30,263 nt of DNA from DATEJJ01 sp039649115 (lineage in GTDB: Bacteria; Actinomycetota; Actinomycetes; Mycobacteriales; Micromonosporaceae), in NCBI GenBank assembly GCA_039649115.1, contig JBBWZQ010000276.1:1-30263 (forward strand), in the 5' to 3' direction. A program made the position numbers and the translations under genes. Under the pieces are notes generated by a model that saw only the letters and a program-made list of their open reading frames with translations, was not told the origin of the DNA and ran no database searches. Positions 23,948 through 30,263 of the stretch are shown one piece after another (the first letter of the stretch is position 1; the number at the start of each line of letters is the position of its first letter).

Positions 23948-24050
23948 CCGACATGGACACCGGCGAGGAAGCCGGTGATGAGACCGGCCAGCCGCTCGGG
24001 CCGCTCGGCGACCATCAGGTACCCGGGACCGCATGTCTGACGGTTCCTTC
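23944..24050 (-). pseudogene. 3' remnant of an alpha/beta hydrolase gene (candidate)
   Basis: On the minus strand one frame reads GPGYLMVAERPERLAGLITGFLAGV and stops at 23944. This matches the C-terminal end of alpha/beta hydrolases, where the catalytic histidine lies in 'vpGtGHylm.ErPe...i..FL'. Here the GTGH part is missing; the adjacent frame carries TVRHAVPGT, the expected preceding residues, fused to the HTH gene. A deletion of the hydrolase body plus a small frameshift at about 24017-24025 would explain this. Only about 35 residues remain. Confidence 0.45.
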
Positions 24051-24503
24051 CTTGCGCAGCCGGTCGCGGATGGAGCCGGGTACCACGCCGCCCTGCGGAT
24101 GGCGGGCCAGCTTGCCGCGGGTGACCAGGTCGTGTACGCCCTGGCGGGTGATGCCGAGCATGGCGCCGGCCACCGGGTAGGGCACCGACTCGGCGGTGGG
24201 GTGCCCGACCCGCCGGGCCACCACCTGTCCCATCGGGGTGCGCCACCAGTCGACGGGTGGGTCGAACGGACGGTCGCCGTCGCCGGGGAACAGGGTCGAC
24301 ACCACCCGGATCATCGTGGCGACCGCGGTGTGGTCGTGGCCGTCGAGCATCTGGCGGGCCCAGTCGCCGGCCCGCGCGTGGACCAGGGTCCGCAGCCTTT
24401 GGACGGCGTCGTCGCCGTCGAGCAGGATTTCCAGCGGGTCGAGCAGCCGGATGTCGACCATCCGCACGAGCTGGTCCACGAGCTGGGTGTGGCTGGGGAA
24501 CAC
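24015..24503 (-). CDS. Helix-turn-helix DNA-binding protein with an altered C-terminus
   Basis: 162 residues from GTG 24503, with a strong AAGGAGGT on the minus strand about 8 bases upstream. Residues 1-105 are helical and unassigned (DIRLLDPLEILLDGDDAVQRLR, HARAGDWARQMLDGHDH). Residues about 109-145 form a MerR/excisionase-like HTH (PVAGAMLGITRQGVHDLVTRGKLARHPQGGV). The last 12 residues (KEGTVRHAVPGT) do not belong to an HTH protein; they resemble the end of an alpha/beta hydrolase, suggesting the gene was fused to a neighbour by a deletion. I do not know its target. It is separated from the upstream small gene by two tandem inverted repeats. Confidence 0.8.
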   Translation of the reverse strand: MFPSHTQLVDQLVRMVDIRLLDPLEILLDGDDAVQRLRTLVHARAGDWARQMLDGHDHTAVATMIRVVSTLFPGDGDRPFDPPVDWWRTPMGQVVARRVGHPTAESVPYPVAGAMLGITRQGVHDLVTRGKLARHPQGGVVPGSIRDRLRKEGTVRHAVPGT

Positions 24504-24539
24504 CGGCCAACCTCCTTACTTGCCGTCTCGGTGAGGAGA

Positions 24540-24583
24540 TCTTGGCGGCGGAGGCACCGGATCTGGTGCGTTTCGCGCCAAGA
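24540..24583. repeat. Nested inverted repeat
   Basis: TCTTGGCG at 24540-24547 pairs with CGCCAAGA at 24576-24583, and inside it GCACC (24554-24558) pairs with GGTGC (24565-24569). It lies in the gap between the small Cys/His-rich gene and the HTH gene and could act as a terminator or a protein-binding site. Confidence 0.55.
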
Positions 24584-24596
24584 ATCGCTGTCGGGC

Positions 24597-24629
24597 CTCG
24601 GGATCGGCCGGCTTTGTGGCGATCCCGAG
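24597..24629. terminator. Inverted repeat, probable terminator of the small Cys/His-rich gene
   Basis: CTCGGGATCG at 24597-24606 and CGATCCCGAG at 24620-24629 form perfect 10-bp arms with a 13-base loop. It begins 13 bases past the stop of the minus-strand gene at 24643. No T-run is present. Confidence 0.55.
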
Positions 24630-24642
24630 CGGACCGACGTGA

Positions 24643-24960
24643 TCAGGGTGAGTGGGTGGCGTTGAGGGCGGCTCGGGCGCTGGTGTGGAAGTGGCACGGG
24701 TACGGGGTGCCGCGGCAGGTCCGGCAACCCGGCGGGTCGTTCCCGTCCGACCGGTGCCGGTGCAGCAGCCGGTTCCATTCCTCGATCTGCTCGTCGGTCG
24801 GCGACGTGTACGCGAAGCGCTGCCGGTACCGCGCCTCGATGTCCTCCGGGCTCGGTGCCGCCCCGGGTACCCGCGGCGGTGGATGGCGCGCCGCCTCCCG
24901 TACCAGCCGTGCCAGGTTCCCCGCAGAGCCGGCTCGCGATAGCATTCTCACCATAGGCAT
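24643..24960 (-). CDS. Small hypothetical protein with a C-terminal Cys/His cluster
   Basis: About 105 residues if it starts at ATG 24960; ATG 24954 and 24945 are alternatives, and no ribosome binding site decides between them. Codons from about 24945 onward have very high third-position GC, so the frame is coding; the in-frame sequence further upstream (to 25029) has ordinary base composition and is probably not translated. It contains a helical middle (SPEDIEARYRQRFAYTSPTDEQIEEWNRLLHRH) and ends with CRTCRGTPYPCHFH, a CxxC-x6-C-x-H cluster that could bind zinc. I do not recognise the family. It is divergent from the XRE regulator at 25055, which may control it. Confidence 0.6.
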   Translation of the reverse strand: MPMVRMLSRAGSAGNLARLVREAARHPPPRVPGAAPSPEDIEARYRQRFAYTSPTDEQIEEWNRLLHRHRSDGNDPPGCRTCRGTPYPCHFHTSARAALNATHSP

Positions 24961-25054
24961 AGACGTATCGTCGTCCGTTCCTATGAAGATCCGCCAGTAC
25001 GGACACACCGGCCGACCGTTGGCTGACAACGGCTAAATCCCCGGAGGTACTCGC

Positions 25055-26299
25055 ATGGGCTCTCACCTGTTCAGTGACCGTCTCGACGCCCTGCTGCGGC
25101 AGCGGCAGATGACCGGACCGCGGCTGGCCGCGGCGACCAGCTACAGCCGCGGCTACGTCTGGGAGGTGGTATCCGGCCGCAAGCCCGCGGTCGCCGACTT
25201 CGCGGCCGCGTGCGACGAAGCGCTGCAGGCGGACGGCGCGCTGGTCGCCGCCCTCGCCGTCCCTGATCCGGCGGGGACCGGTCAGCTCCACCGCCGCCGG
25301 CTCCTCGTCGACCTGGGCGTGCTCGGACTCGCCGGGCCGCTGGCCGCGACCGAGGCGGTGCGCCACGGGTTCGGCGCCGCCGTGCACCAGGACGTCAACC
25401 TCGACGAGTGGGACGAGATCGCCGACGAGTACGCGCACGCCTACTGCACGACGCCGCCGGCCCGGCTGCTCCCCGACCTGACCGCCCACATCGACGCGCT
25501 CGGCCGCCAGATCCCCGCGGCCCACCCGTCGGCCGCCCGGGGCCTGTCCCGGGTCGGCGGGCAGCTTGCCGCGATCATGGCGGTGACGCTGGCCTCCACG
25601 GGCGAGCCGCGGCGCGCGAAGCGGTGGTGGCGGACGGCCTGTGACGCCGCCGACCGCTCCGGTGACCGGCGCACCCAGGCCTGGGTCCGGGGTTGGGAGG
25701 TGGTCGACGGGCTGTACGAGGCGCGGCCGGTACCGGAGATTCTCGACCGGGCGGCAGAGGCGACCGCGCTGGTCAAGGACGCGCCGGTGTGCGCCGGTAC
25801 CGCGCAGGTGTACTCCGGGCTGGCGCAGACGCTGGCCGTCGCCGGGCGCCGCGACGAGGCGCTGCGGGCGCTGGCCCGGGTCGCCGACCTCACCGAGCAG
25901 ATGCCGGCCGACGTCAGCGCCGACGACGAGTCGCTGCTCGGCTGGCCGGAGGTGCGGCTGCGGCACACGGAGTCCTATGTGCACACCTGGCTGGGCAACG
26001 GCAACGCGGCCTTCGCGGCGCAGGAGCAGGCGCTGCGGCTGTACCGGCCGGCGCTGCCGCCCCGGCAGCCGACGCAGGTGAAGCTGCACCGGGCCGGCTG
26101 CATGCTGCGCGACGGGGACGTGTCCGGTGGCCTGGCCTACGCCAACACGGTGCTCGACGAGCTGCCGGCCGAGCACCACAACGACCACGTCTACGCCATC
26201 GGGCGCCTCGCCGTGGCGTTCGTCCCCGAGCGGGAACACGGCCGGCGAGCGGCGGTGGAGCTGCGGGAGCGCCTGGCGTCAGCGCCCACGGTCGCCTGA
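25055..26299 (+). CDS. XRE-family transcriptional regulator with a C-terminal helical (TPR-like) domain
   Basis: 414 residues; start ATG 25055 has CGGAGGT about 7 bases upstream. An N-terminal Cro/C1-type HTH covers about residues 6-60 (FSDRLDALLRQRQMTGPRLAAATSYSRGYVWEVVSGRKPA). From about 90 on, the protein is helical with TPR-like pairs (AKRWWRTACDAADRSGDRRTQAWVRGWEVV, YSGLAQTLAVAGRRDEALRALARVADL, HTWLGNGNAAFAAQEQALRLYRPAL). Such proteins are numerous in Streptomyces and Micromonosporaceae and often sit beside a small gene that they control; the ligand is usually unknown. The divergent neighbour is the small Cys/His-rich protein. The gene looks intact. Confidence 0.88.
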   Translation: MGSHLFSDRLDALLRQRQMTGPRLAAATSYSRGYVWEVVSGRKPAVADFAAACDEALQADGALVAALAVPDPAGTGQLHRRRLLVDLGVLGLAGPLAATEAVRHGFGAAVHQDVNLDEWDEIADEYAHAYCTTPPARLLPDLTAHIDALGRQIPAAHPSAARGLSRVGGQLAAIMAVTLASTGEPRRAKRWWRTACDAADRSGDRRTQAWVRGWEVVDGLYEARPVPEILDRAAEATALVKDAPVCAGTAQVYSGLAQTLAVAGRRDEALRALARVADLTEQMPADVSADDESLLGWPEVRLRHTESYVHTWLGNGNAAFAAQEQALRLYRPALPPRQPTQVKLHRAGCMLRDGDVSGGLAYANTVLDELPAEHHNDHVYAIGRLAVAFVPEREHGRRAAVELRERLASAPTVA

Positions 26300-26347
26300 G
26301 CGGAGGCGGGGCGGGGCCGGGACGGGGGTTGCTAGCCTCGGTCGGCG

Positions 26348-27092
26348 ATGGATCCGCGCGCCGTGCTGACCGCGCTCGCCGACCTGGCTCCGGCCGGTGG
26401 CGAGCGGATCCTCGACGTGACCCGGGGCGGCCAGAGCCTGGCCTGGCTGACCCGTCCCGACACCGCACCCCGGGCCAAGGCCTTCGACCGGCTGGCGGCG
26501 CTCGACGCACTGCACCGTGAGGAGCGCCTGCACCCGAGGTCGGCGCGGTGGTCGCGACGGTACGCAAGCTGGCGGCGTCCGGCGCGGCCGGCATCGGGGT
26601 GCTGAGCCCGTTCCGTGCCCAGGCCGAGGCGCTGGAGGCGGCCGGCGCCGCTTCGTCGGCGATCCGAACCTGTTCAACGTGCTCATTACCCGTGCCCGCC
26701 GGCGCATGGTGCTGGTGACCTCGCTCGGCGGGCAGGTCAACGGGGTGGTCGGCGAGTACCTGTCGTACAGCGAGCGGCCGCCCGAGATCCCGGCCGCCGG
26801 GGCGGGGGCGGCCCCGTGGGCGGGGCGGCTCGCCGAGGAGCTGGCCCGCTCGGGCTGGCCGGTCCGCCTCGGCTACCCCGTGGGGCCCTGGCTGGTGGAC
26901 GTCTGCGCCGGTACCGGCGCCGGCGCGGTCGGGCTGATCTGCGCCGTGCACCCGGACGGCGTCGAGGCGCACCTGCGCCGGCAGCGTGCCCTCGCCCGGG
27001 CCGGCTGGCATCTGGTCGACGCGTACCCGAGCCGGTGGGCGGGCAACCCGGTCGAGGCGGCTCTCGCGCTCGCCTCCACTTTCCCCCACTGA
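26348..27092 (+). pseudogene. Decayed SF1 (DNA2/UPF1-like) helicase gene with an endonuclease-like C-terminus
   Basis: Three reading frames carry consecutive pieces of one protein. 26348 to about 26530 (frame 2): MDPRAVLTALADLAPAGGERI...RGGQSLAWL, an intact-looking N-terminus behind TAGCCT at 26333-26338. About 26536-26645 (frame 1): EVGAVVATVRKLAASGAAG followed by IGVLSPFRAQAEALEA, which matches the segment before motif V of SF1 helicases. About 26649-27092 (frame 3): FVGDPNLFNVLITRARRR, a clear motif VI, then MVLVTSL and a C-terminal domain resembling DUF559/Vsr-like endonuclease tails. Walker A, Walker B and motif V regions are missing. Family members normally exceed 600 residues, so at least two internal deletions with frame changes have removed most of the gene. 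The last piece keeps good codon bias, so the decay looks recent. Confidence 0.75.
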
Positions 27093-27101
27093 CGCTGCCA
27101 G

Positions 27102-27124
27102 CCGGGAGGTTATGTCCCGGTTTT
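27102..27124 (+). terminator. Intrinsic terminator after the helicase remnant
   Basis: CCGGGA at 27102-27107 and TCCCGG at 27115-27120 form a 6-bp stem with a 7-base loop, followed by TTTT at 27121-27124. It would insulate the mraZ promoter from upstream transcription. Confidence 0.65.
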
Positions 27125-27249
27125 CGCAACACGTTCCGTGCTGTCCGATGTCAGACGCGGCTTACGGGCGTGCCACCCTCCACTCGCCGCCACCGTCCGT
27201 GAGCTGCCCCTTTGCGCAGTCCACTGCGGACGGGACCGGAGGTTTCCGA

Positions 27250-27277
27250 TTGACGGTGGAGGGAAGTGGAGTACAGT
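27250..27277 (+). promoter_or_regulatory. mraZ/dcw promoter
   Basis: TTGACG at 27250-27255 and TACAGT at 27272-27277 with a 16-base spacer, both close to sigma-70 consensus. The start would be near 27284, about 65 bases before the mraZ ATG. It is the only strong promoter I see before the dcw genes in this window. Confidence 0.7.
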
Positions 27278-27290
27278 GGGGCGCAGTGGC
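27256..27290 (+). promoter_or_regulatory. MraZ operator: four GTGGN repeats at exact 10-bp spacing
   Basis: GTGGA (27256), GTGGA (27266), GTGGG (27276) and GTGGC (27286) are spaced exactly 10 bp apart, one helical turn. MraZ of other bacteria binds direct repeats of TGGGN-type pentamers separated by five bases and represses its own operon. The repeats cover the promoter spacer, the -10 hexamer and the predicted start, so binding would block transcription. Confidence 0.75.
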
Positions 27291-27348
27291 AGGGCCGGGA
27301 GGCTCGGCCCGTGCCCGGGGGGTCGGGAGTGCAGGGGGGTGGGCCGCG

Positions 27349-27780
27349 ATGTTTCTCGGCACCCATACCCCGCGCCTCGACGAGAAGGGCCGGCTGATCC
27401 TCCCCGCGAAATTCCGGGAAGAGCTGGCGGGAGGTGTCGTGGTCACCAAAGGACAGGAGCGCTGTCTGTACGTGTTCCCGACGGCCGAGTTCCAGCGCAT
27501 CGCCGGACAGCTGCGGGAAACACCCATGACCCACAAGGCCGCCCGCGCGTACAGCCGGGTGTTCTTCGCCAGCGCACACGACGAGGTGCCCGACAAGCAG
27601 GGCCGGGTGATCATCCCGGGACACCTGCGGGAGTATGCCGGGCTGGACCGCGAACTCGTGGTGATCGGGGCGAGCAGCCGCGTGGAGATCTGGGACAAAC
27701 AGTCCTGGGACAGCTACCTCGCCGAGAGCGAAGAGGACTTCGCCGGCATCGAGGAGGGGGTGCTGCCCGGCGGCCTGTAA
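27349..27780 (+). CDS. mraZ: Transcriptional regulator MraZ
   Basis: 143 residues. Two SpoVT/AbrB-like half-domains are visible, each with the family DxxGR motif: RLDEKGRLILPAKFRE (about residues 9-24) and PDKQGRVIIPGHLREY (about 81-96). MraZ forms a ring and represses the dcw operon by binding upstream direct repeats, which are present here. Start ATG 27349 follows AGGGGGGT. An upstream in-frame extension exists but crosses the promoter and is not protein-like. It is the first gene of the dcw cluster, with rsmH following after 192 bases. Confidence 0.97.
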   Translation: MFLGTHTPRLDEKGRLILPAKFREELAGGVVVTKGQERCLYVFPTAEFQRIAGQLRETPMTHKAARAYSRVFFASAHDEVPDKQGRVIIPGHLREYAGLDRELVVIGASSRVEIWDKQSWDSYLAESEEDFAGIEEGVLPGGL

Positions 27781-27837
27781 AGGCGTAAGGGTCGCAACAC
27801 CCGCCGCCGTACCGTCCGATCTCCAGCCGCTCGCGAT

Positions 27838-27863
27838 TCTGGCGTCCCTTCCCCGGCGCCAGA
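27838..27863 (+). other. Short hairpin in the mraZ-rsmH gap
   Basis: TCTGGCG at 27838-27844 and CGCCAGA at 27857-27863 with a 12-base loop. The 192-base gap is long for the dcw cluster and could hold a second promoter or an mRNA processing site; I see no strong hexamers or T-run in it. Confidence 0.35.
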
Positions 27864-27972
27864 TTGGTGGAGCGGATGGGGATCAGACGGCACGGCGGCG
27901 AACACACGGACCAGGAACCCCGAAGCCGCGAACTTCCGGGGGGCCGAACCTGGTTGCCGGAGGGGGTCCACG

Positions 27973-29049
27973 ATGCGGGCGAAGCACACTCCCGTGCTGC
28001 TCGAGCGGTGTCTCGAGCTGCTCGCTCCAGCCCTGTCCGCACCCGGACGGGCCGGCCGGGACGCGGTGTACGTGGACGCCACGCTGGGACTGGGTGGGCA
28101 CGCCGAGGCGGTGCTGCGCGCCCACGACCGGCTGGTGCTGGTCGGGCTGGACCGGGACCCGCGGGCGCTCGCCGCGGCGGGTGACCGGCTGGCCGGGTTC
28201 GCCGACCGCACCCACCTGGTGCACGCGGTGTACGACGAGCTGCCCGAGGTGCTCGACGGTCTCGGGTACGGGGAGATCGACGGGGTGCTGTTCGACCTCG
28301 GTGTCTCCTCGATGCAGCTCGACGAGGCGGCGCGCGGGTTCGCGTACGCGCAGGACGCGCCGCTGGACATGCGCATGGACCAGAGCCGGGGCAGCACCGC
28401 GGAGCAGGTCGTCAACGAGTACGACGCGGGCGCTCTGGCGCGGGTCCTGCGCGTGTACGGGGAGGAGCGGTTCGCGTCCCGGATCACCGCCGCCATCGTG
28501 CGGGAGCGGGCCCGGGGCCGGATCACCTCCAGCGCGCGCCTGGCGGAGCTGGTCCGCGACGCGATACCGGCGGCTACCCGGCGCACCGGCGGGCACCCGG
28601 CGAAGCGCACGTTCCAGGCGCTGCGCATCGAGGTGAACGGGGAGCTCGACGCGCTGTCGTCGGCGCTGCCGGCGGCGCTGGACCGGCTGGCGATCGGCGG
28701 CCGGATGGTGGTGCTGTCCTACCACTCGCTGGAGGACCGGATCGCCAAGCGGGCCCTGGCGCAGCGGGCGCACAGCAGCGCACCGGCCGACATGCCGGTC
28801 GAGCCGCCCGGCAGCGGCCCGACGCTGCGGCTGCTTACCCGCGGGGGGGAGCAGCCCGGCGAGGCCGAACTGGCGGCCAACCCGCGCGCGGCCTCGGTTC
28901 GGCTGCGCGCGGGGGAACGGATGGACCCGCACGCCGGTGGGGGCCGGCGGGCACGAGTCAAGGCGCTGCACCAACCCAGGGGCAGGGCTCACCAGGGGAA
29001 CCCGGCGCCACCCGCGCCGGAAGACCCGGAAGAAGAGGGGGAGGGCTGA
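27973..29049 (+). CDS. rsmH: 16S rRNA (cytosine1402-N4)-methyltransferase RsmH (MraW)
   Basis: 358 residues. N-terminal HTPVLLERCLELL, SAM-binding YVDATLGLGGHAEAVL (about 35-50), GVLFDLGVSSMQLDEAARGFAYAQDAPLDMRMD (about 104-136), and the C-terminal FQALRIEVNGELDAL and VLSYHSLEDRIAK, all hallmark segments of RsmH. It methylates C1402 of 16S rRNA at the ribosomal P site. Start ATG 27973 follows GGAGGGGG. A Pro/Glu-rich tail of about 40 residues extends past the core. Its stop overlaps the ftsL-like start by one base (TGATG), implying coupled translation. Confidence 0.97.
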   Translation: MRAKHTPVLLERCLELLAPALSAPGRAGRDAVYVDATLGLGGHAEAVLRAHDRLVLVGLDRDPRALAAAGDRLAGFADRTHLVHAVYDELPEVLDGLGYGEIDGVLFDLGVSSMQLDEAARGFAYAQDAPLDMRMDQSRGSTAEQVVNEYDAGALARVLRVYGEERFASRITAAIVRERARGRITSSARLAELVRDAIPAATRRTGGHPAKRTFQALRIEVNGELDALSSALPAALDRLAIGGRMVVLSYHSLEDRIAKRALAQRAHSSAPADMPVEPPGSGPTLRLLTRGGEQPGEAELAANPRAASVRLRAGERMDPHAGGGRRARVKALHQPRGRAHQGNPAPPAPEDPEEEGEG

Positions 29050-29552
29050 TGACGGACGCCGCGATGTCTCGTCGCCCGAAGAACACAACCACCATGCGGG
29101 AGTACGGTTCGGCGGGCGCGAACGCACTTGTTCCTGAGCGGGTACCGGCGGATCAGCCGTCCCGGCCGCCGTTGCGGGCCGCGCCGCCGGTGCCGGTGTC
29201 GGCGCCGCGCGCGCCGTTCGTGGCGCTGGTGCTGGTCGTGGTCGTCGCCGGTGTGCTCGGCATCCTGGTGCTGAACACGAAGATCAACGAGAACGCCTTC
29301 CGGCTGTCCTACCTGCAGTCCAGGCAGGCCAACCTGGACCAGCAGGAGCAGCAGCTCAACGCGCAGCTGGCCAGCCAGGAGGCGCCGAACAACCTGGCCG
29401 CCGAGGCGGCGAAGCTGGGCCTGGTACCGGCCGGCACGCCGGCGTTCATCCGGCTGCCGGACGGCCGGGTGCTCGGGGTACCGCAGCCGGCCACCTCGCC
29501 GCCGAGCGTGACCAGCCAGCACGCGCCCGCTTCGCCGAGCGCTGGGCACTGA
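29049..29552 (+). CDS. ftsL: FtsL-like divisome membrane protein
   Basis: 167 residues. The cytoplasmic N-terminus (1-56) is Pro/Arg-rich; one membrane helix covers about 57-76 (FVALVLVVVVAGVLGILVLN); a coiled coil follows (about 80-113, LSYLQSRQANLDQQEQQLNAQLASQ); and a short outside tail ends the protein. This bitopic architecture, together with the position between rsmH and ftsI, identifies the actinobacterial FtsL, which pairs with DivIC/FtsB and activates septal peptidoglycan synthesis. Sequence identity in this family is low, so the call rests on architecture and position. Two bases separate it from the ftsI GTG. Confidence 0.88.
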   Translation: MTDAAMSRRPKNTTTMREYGSAGANALVPERVPADQPSRPPLRAAPPVPVSAPRAPFVALVLVVVVAGVLGILVLNTKINENAFRLSYLQSRQANLDQQEQQLNAQLASQEAPNNLAAEAAKLGLVPAGTPAFIRLPDGRVLGVPQPATSPPSVTSQHAPASPSAGH

Positions 29553-29554
29553 CG

Positions 29555-30263
29555 GTGGCGCCGCGCAAGCCGCCCGCCGACGCGAGCGTGGTACCGCTGC
29601 GCTCGCGCTCGGCCGGCGGCCTGGCCGACGCGCGCCGGTACACGCCCCGGGGGCGTACGGTGCGCGAGGCGACGCAGTCGCGGGACCCGTTCCGGCCGGC
29701 GCTGGAGCTGGTGGACACGCATCCCGCTGCCCCGGCGCCGGGGCAGCGGGAGTCTCCGCGGGAATCTCCGCGGGAGTCTCCGCGCGGACCCGCCGGCTCT
29801 CCGCGCCAACCCGCCGGCTCTCCGCGCCAACCCGCCGGCTCTCCGCGCCAGCCCGCCGGCTCTCCGCGCCAGCCCGCCGGCTCTCCGCGCCAGCCCGCCG
29901 GCTCTCCGCGCCAGCCCGCCGGCTCTCCGCGCCGCCCCGGAAGCTCTCCGGGGAAGCCGGCCACCGAGCCGGCGGCCCCGCCCCGGCCGGCGAAGAAGAG
30001 CCCACCCCGCCCGGGCCGCGGCGGCACCGGTCGCCCCACCCCGAGTCCCCGCAAGGCGCGACCCACGCCGCGCCGGCCCGTGCCTGATCCGCACGGGAGG
30101 AGCGGCTCGCGCCGCCCGGTCAAACGGCGCCGGCCGCCCCGGCTGGCCGAGCCGCTGCGCCGGCTGCGCCTGGGCACCGTCATCATGCTCGTGCTGTTCC
30201 TTGTCGTCGCCGGCCGCCTGGTCACGCTGCAGCTGACCGACGCCCGGGCGTACGCGCGGCAGG
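29555..30263 (+). CDS. ftsI: Penicillin-binding protein 2/FtsI, N-terminal part (cut by window edge)
   Basis: 236 codons are present from GTG 29555, two bases after the ftsL-like stop; the frame is open to the window end. The N-terminal region of about 200 residues is cytoplasmic, disordered and Arg/Pro-rich. It contains three ESPR units and then seven SPR(Q/G)PAG units encoded by a 21-bp tandem repeat. A membrane helix follows at about residues 206-222 (GTVIMLVLFLVVAGRLV), then LQLTDARAYARQ, the typical start of the extracytoplasmic part of class B PBPs (FtsI). The transpeptidase domain lies beyond the window. FtsI cross-links septal peptidoglycan; an N-terminal extension this long and repetitive is unusual. 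Position after rsmH and ftsL supports the identity. Confidence 0.9.
   Translation, partial: MAPRKPPADASVVPLRSRSAGGLADARRYTPRGRTVREATQSRDPFRPALELVDTHPAAPAPGQRESPRESPRESPRGPAGSPRQPAGSPRQPAGSPRQPAGSPRQPAGSPRQPAGSPRQPAGSPRRPGSSPGKPATEPAAPPRPAKKSPPRPGRGGTGRPTPSPRKARPTPRRPVPDPHGRSGSRRPVKRRRPPRLAEPLRRLRLGTVIMLVLFLVVAGRLVTLQLTDARAYARQ
29750..29944 (+). repeat. Coding tandem repeats in ftsI (12-bp and 21-bp units)
   Basis: Three 12-bp units encoding ESPR at 29750-29785, running into seven 21-bp units encoding SPR(G/Q)PAG at 29777-29923 and a degenerate eighth copy at 29924-29944. The first unit has GGA (Gly), the next two CAA and the last four CAG (Gln); otherwise the DNA copies are identical, which points to recent expansion by slippage. 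The frame is kept throughout. Confidence 0.9.

Noticed and set aside
26986..27348. N-terminal extension of mraZ in the same frame
   Set aside because: It crosses a terminator and the promoter/operator, and MraZ proteins start at MFLGTHTPRLDEKGR.
27867..27880. Second MraZ-type site in the mraZ-rsmH gap
   Set aside because: A GTGG and an ATGG occur, but 9 rather than 10 bp apart and only two units.
29777..29944. CRISPR-like repeats
   Set aside because: The units are directly adjacent without spacers, 21 bp long and in frame within ftsI, so they are coding tandem repeats.
1..30263. tRNA, rRNA, insertion sequence or phage genes
   Set aside because: I looked on both strands and saw no tRNA-like cloverleaf, rRNA segment, transposase or integrase motifs.

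Overview
This window looks like chromosome from a high-GC actinomycete, most likely of the family Micromonosporaceae. The support is very high third-position GC in every real gene, an actinobacterial SOS mutasome operon (SAV_6107-type HEPN protein, ImuA'-like protein, ImuB, DnaE2), a MurT/GatD pair, the start of the division and cell wall (dcw) cluster (mraZ, rsmH, ftsL-like, ftsI), and many apparently leaderless starts. The family is inferred from memory of protein style and gene order, not from a search.

Layout. 1-161: 5' end of a YbaK/EbsC-like gene (minus). 162-731: non-coding control region with a LexA box (363-378) and a PafBC-like promoter element. 732-6924: SOS mutagenesis operon HEPN protein - ImuA'-like - imuB - dnaE2. 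6962-8385 (minus): DinB/DUF664-type protein and a MarR-GNAT fusion whose start codon lies inside a perfect 11-bp-arm palindrome. 8556-11790: methyltransferase, phosphodiesterase-family protein and DNA polymerase IV. 11908-12285: DUF3040 membrane protein. 12395-17240 (minus): MoxR ATPase - DUF58 - transglutaminase, a tightly packed operon. 17502-17873 (minus): DoxX-like membrane protein. 17977-20957: leuS preceded by a 12-codon leader ORF with two adjacent Leu CTT codons and an intrinsic terminator. 20964-22965 (minus): murT-gatD, which amidates lipid II. 23009-23947: a cyclase/prenyltransferase-fold protein. 23944-27092: a remodelled accessory stretch with a hydrolase remnant, an HTH protein, a small Cys/His-rich protein, an XRE regulator with a helical repeat domain, and a broken SF1 helicase gene. 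27250-30263: mraZ with its own operator repeats, rsmH, ftsL-like and the 5' part of ftsI, whose N-terminal region carries a 21-bp tandem repeat.

How the genes fit together. DNA damage should induce the first operon, in which ImuB (catalytically dead, with a clamp-binding motif) and the ImuA'-like protein would bring DnaE2 to lesions; a second translesion polymerase, DinB, lies 3.5 kb further on and shows no LexA box. MurT/GatD and the dcw genes both serve peptidoglycan synthesis and division. The most interesting unexplained element is the leuS leader, which looks like a leucine-sensing transcription attenuator. Other points worth following are the HEPN protein in the mutasome operon, the four-fold GTGG operator at mraZ, and the signs of gene decay between 23.9 and 27.1 kb.
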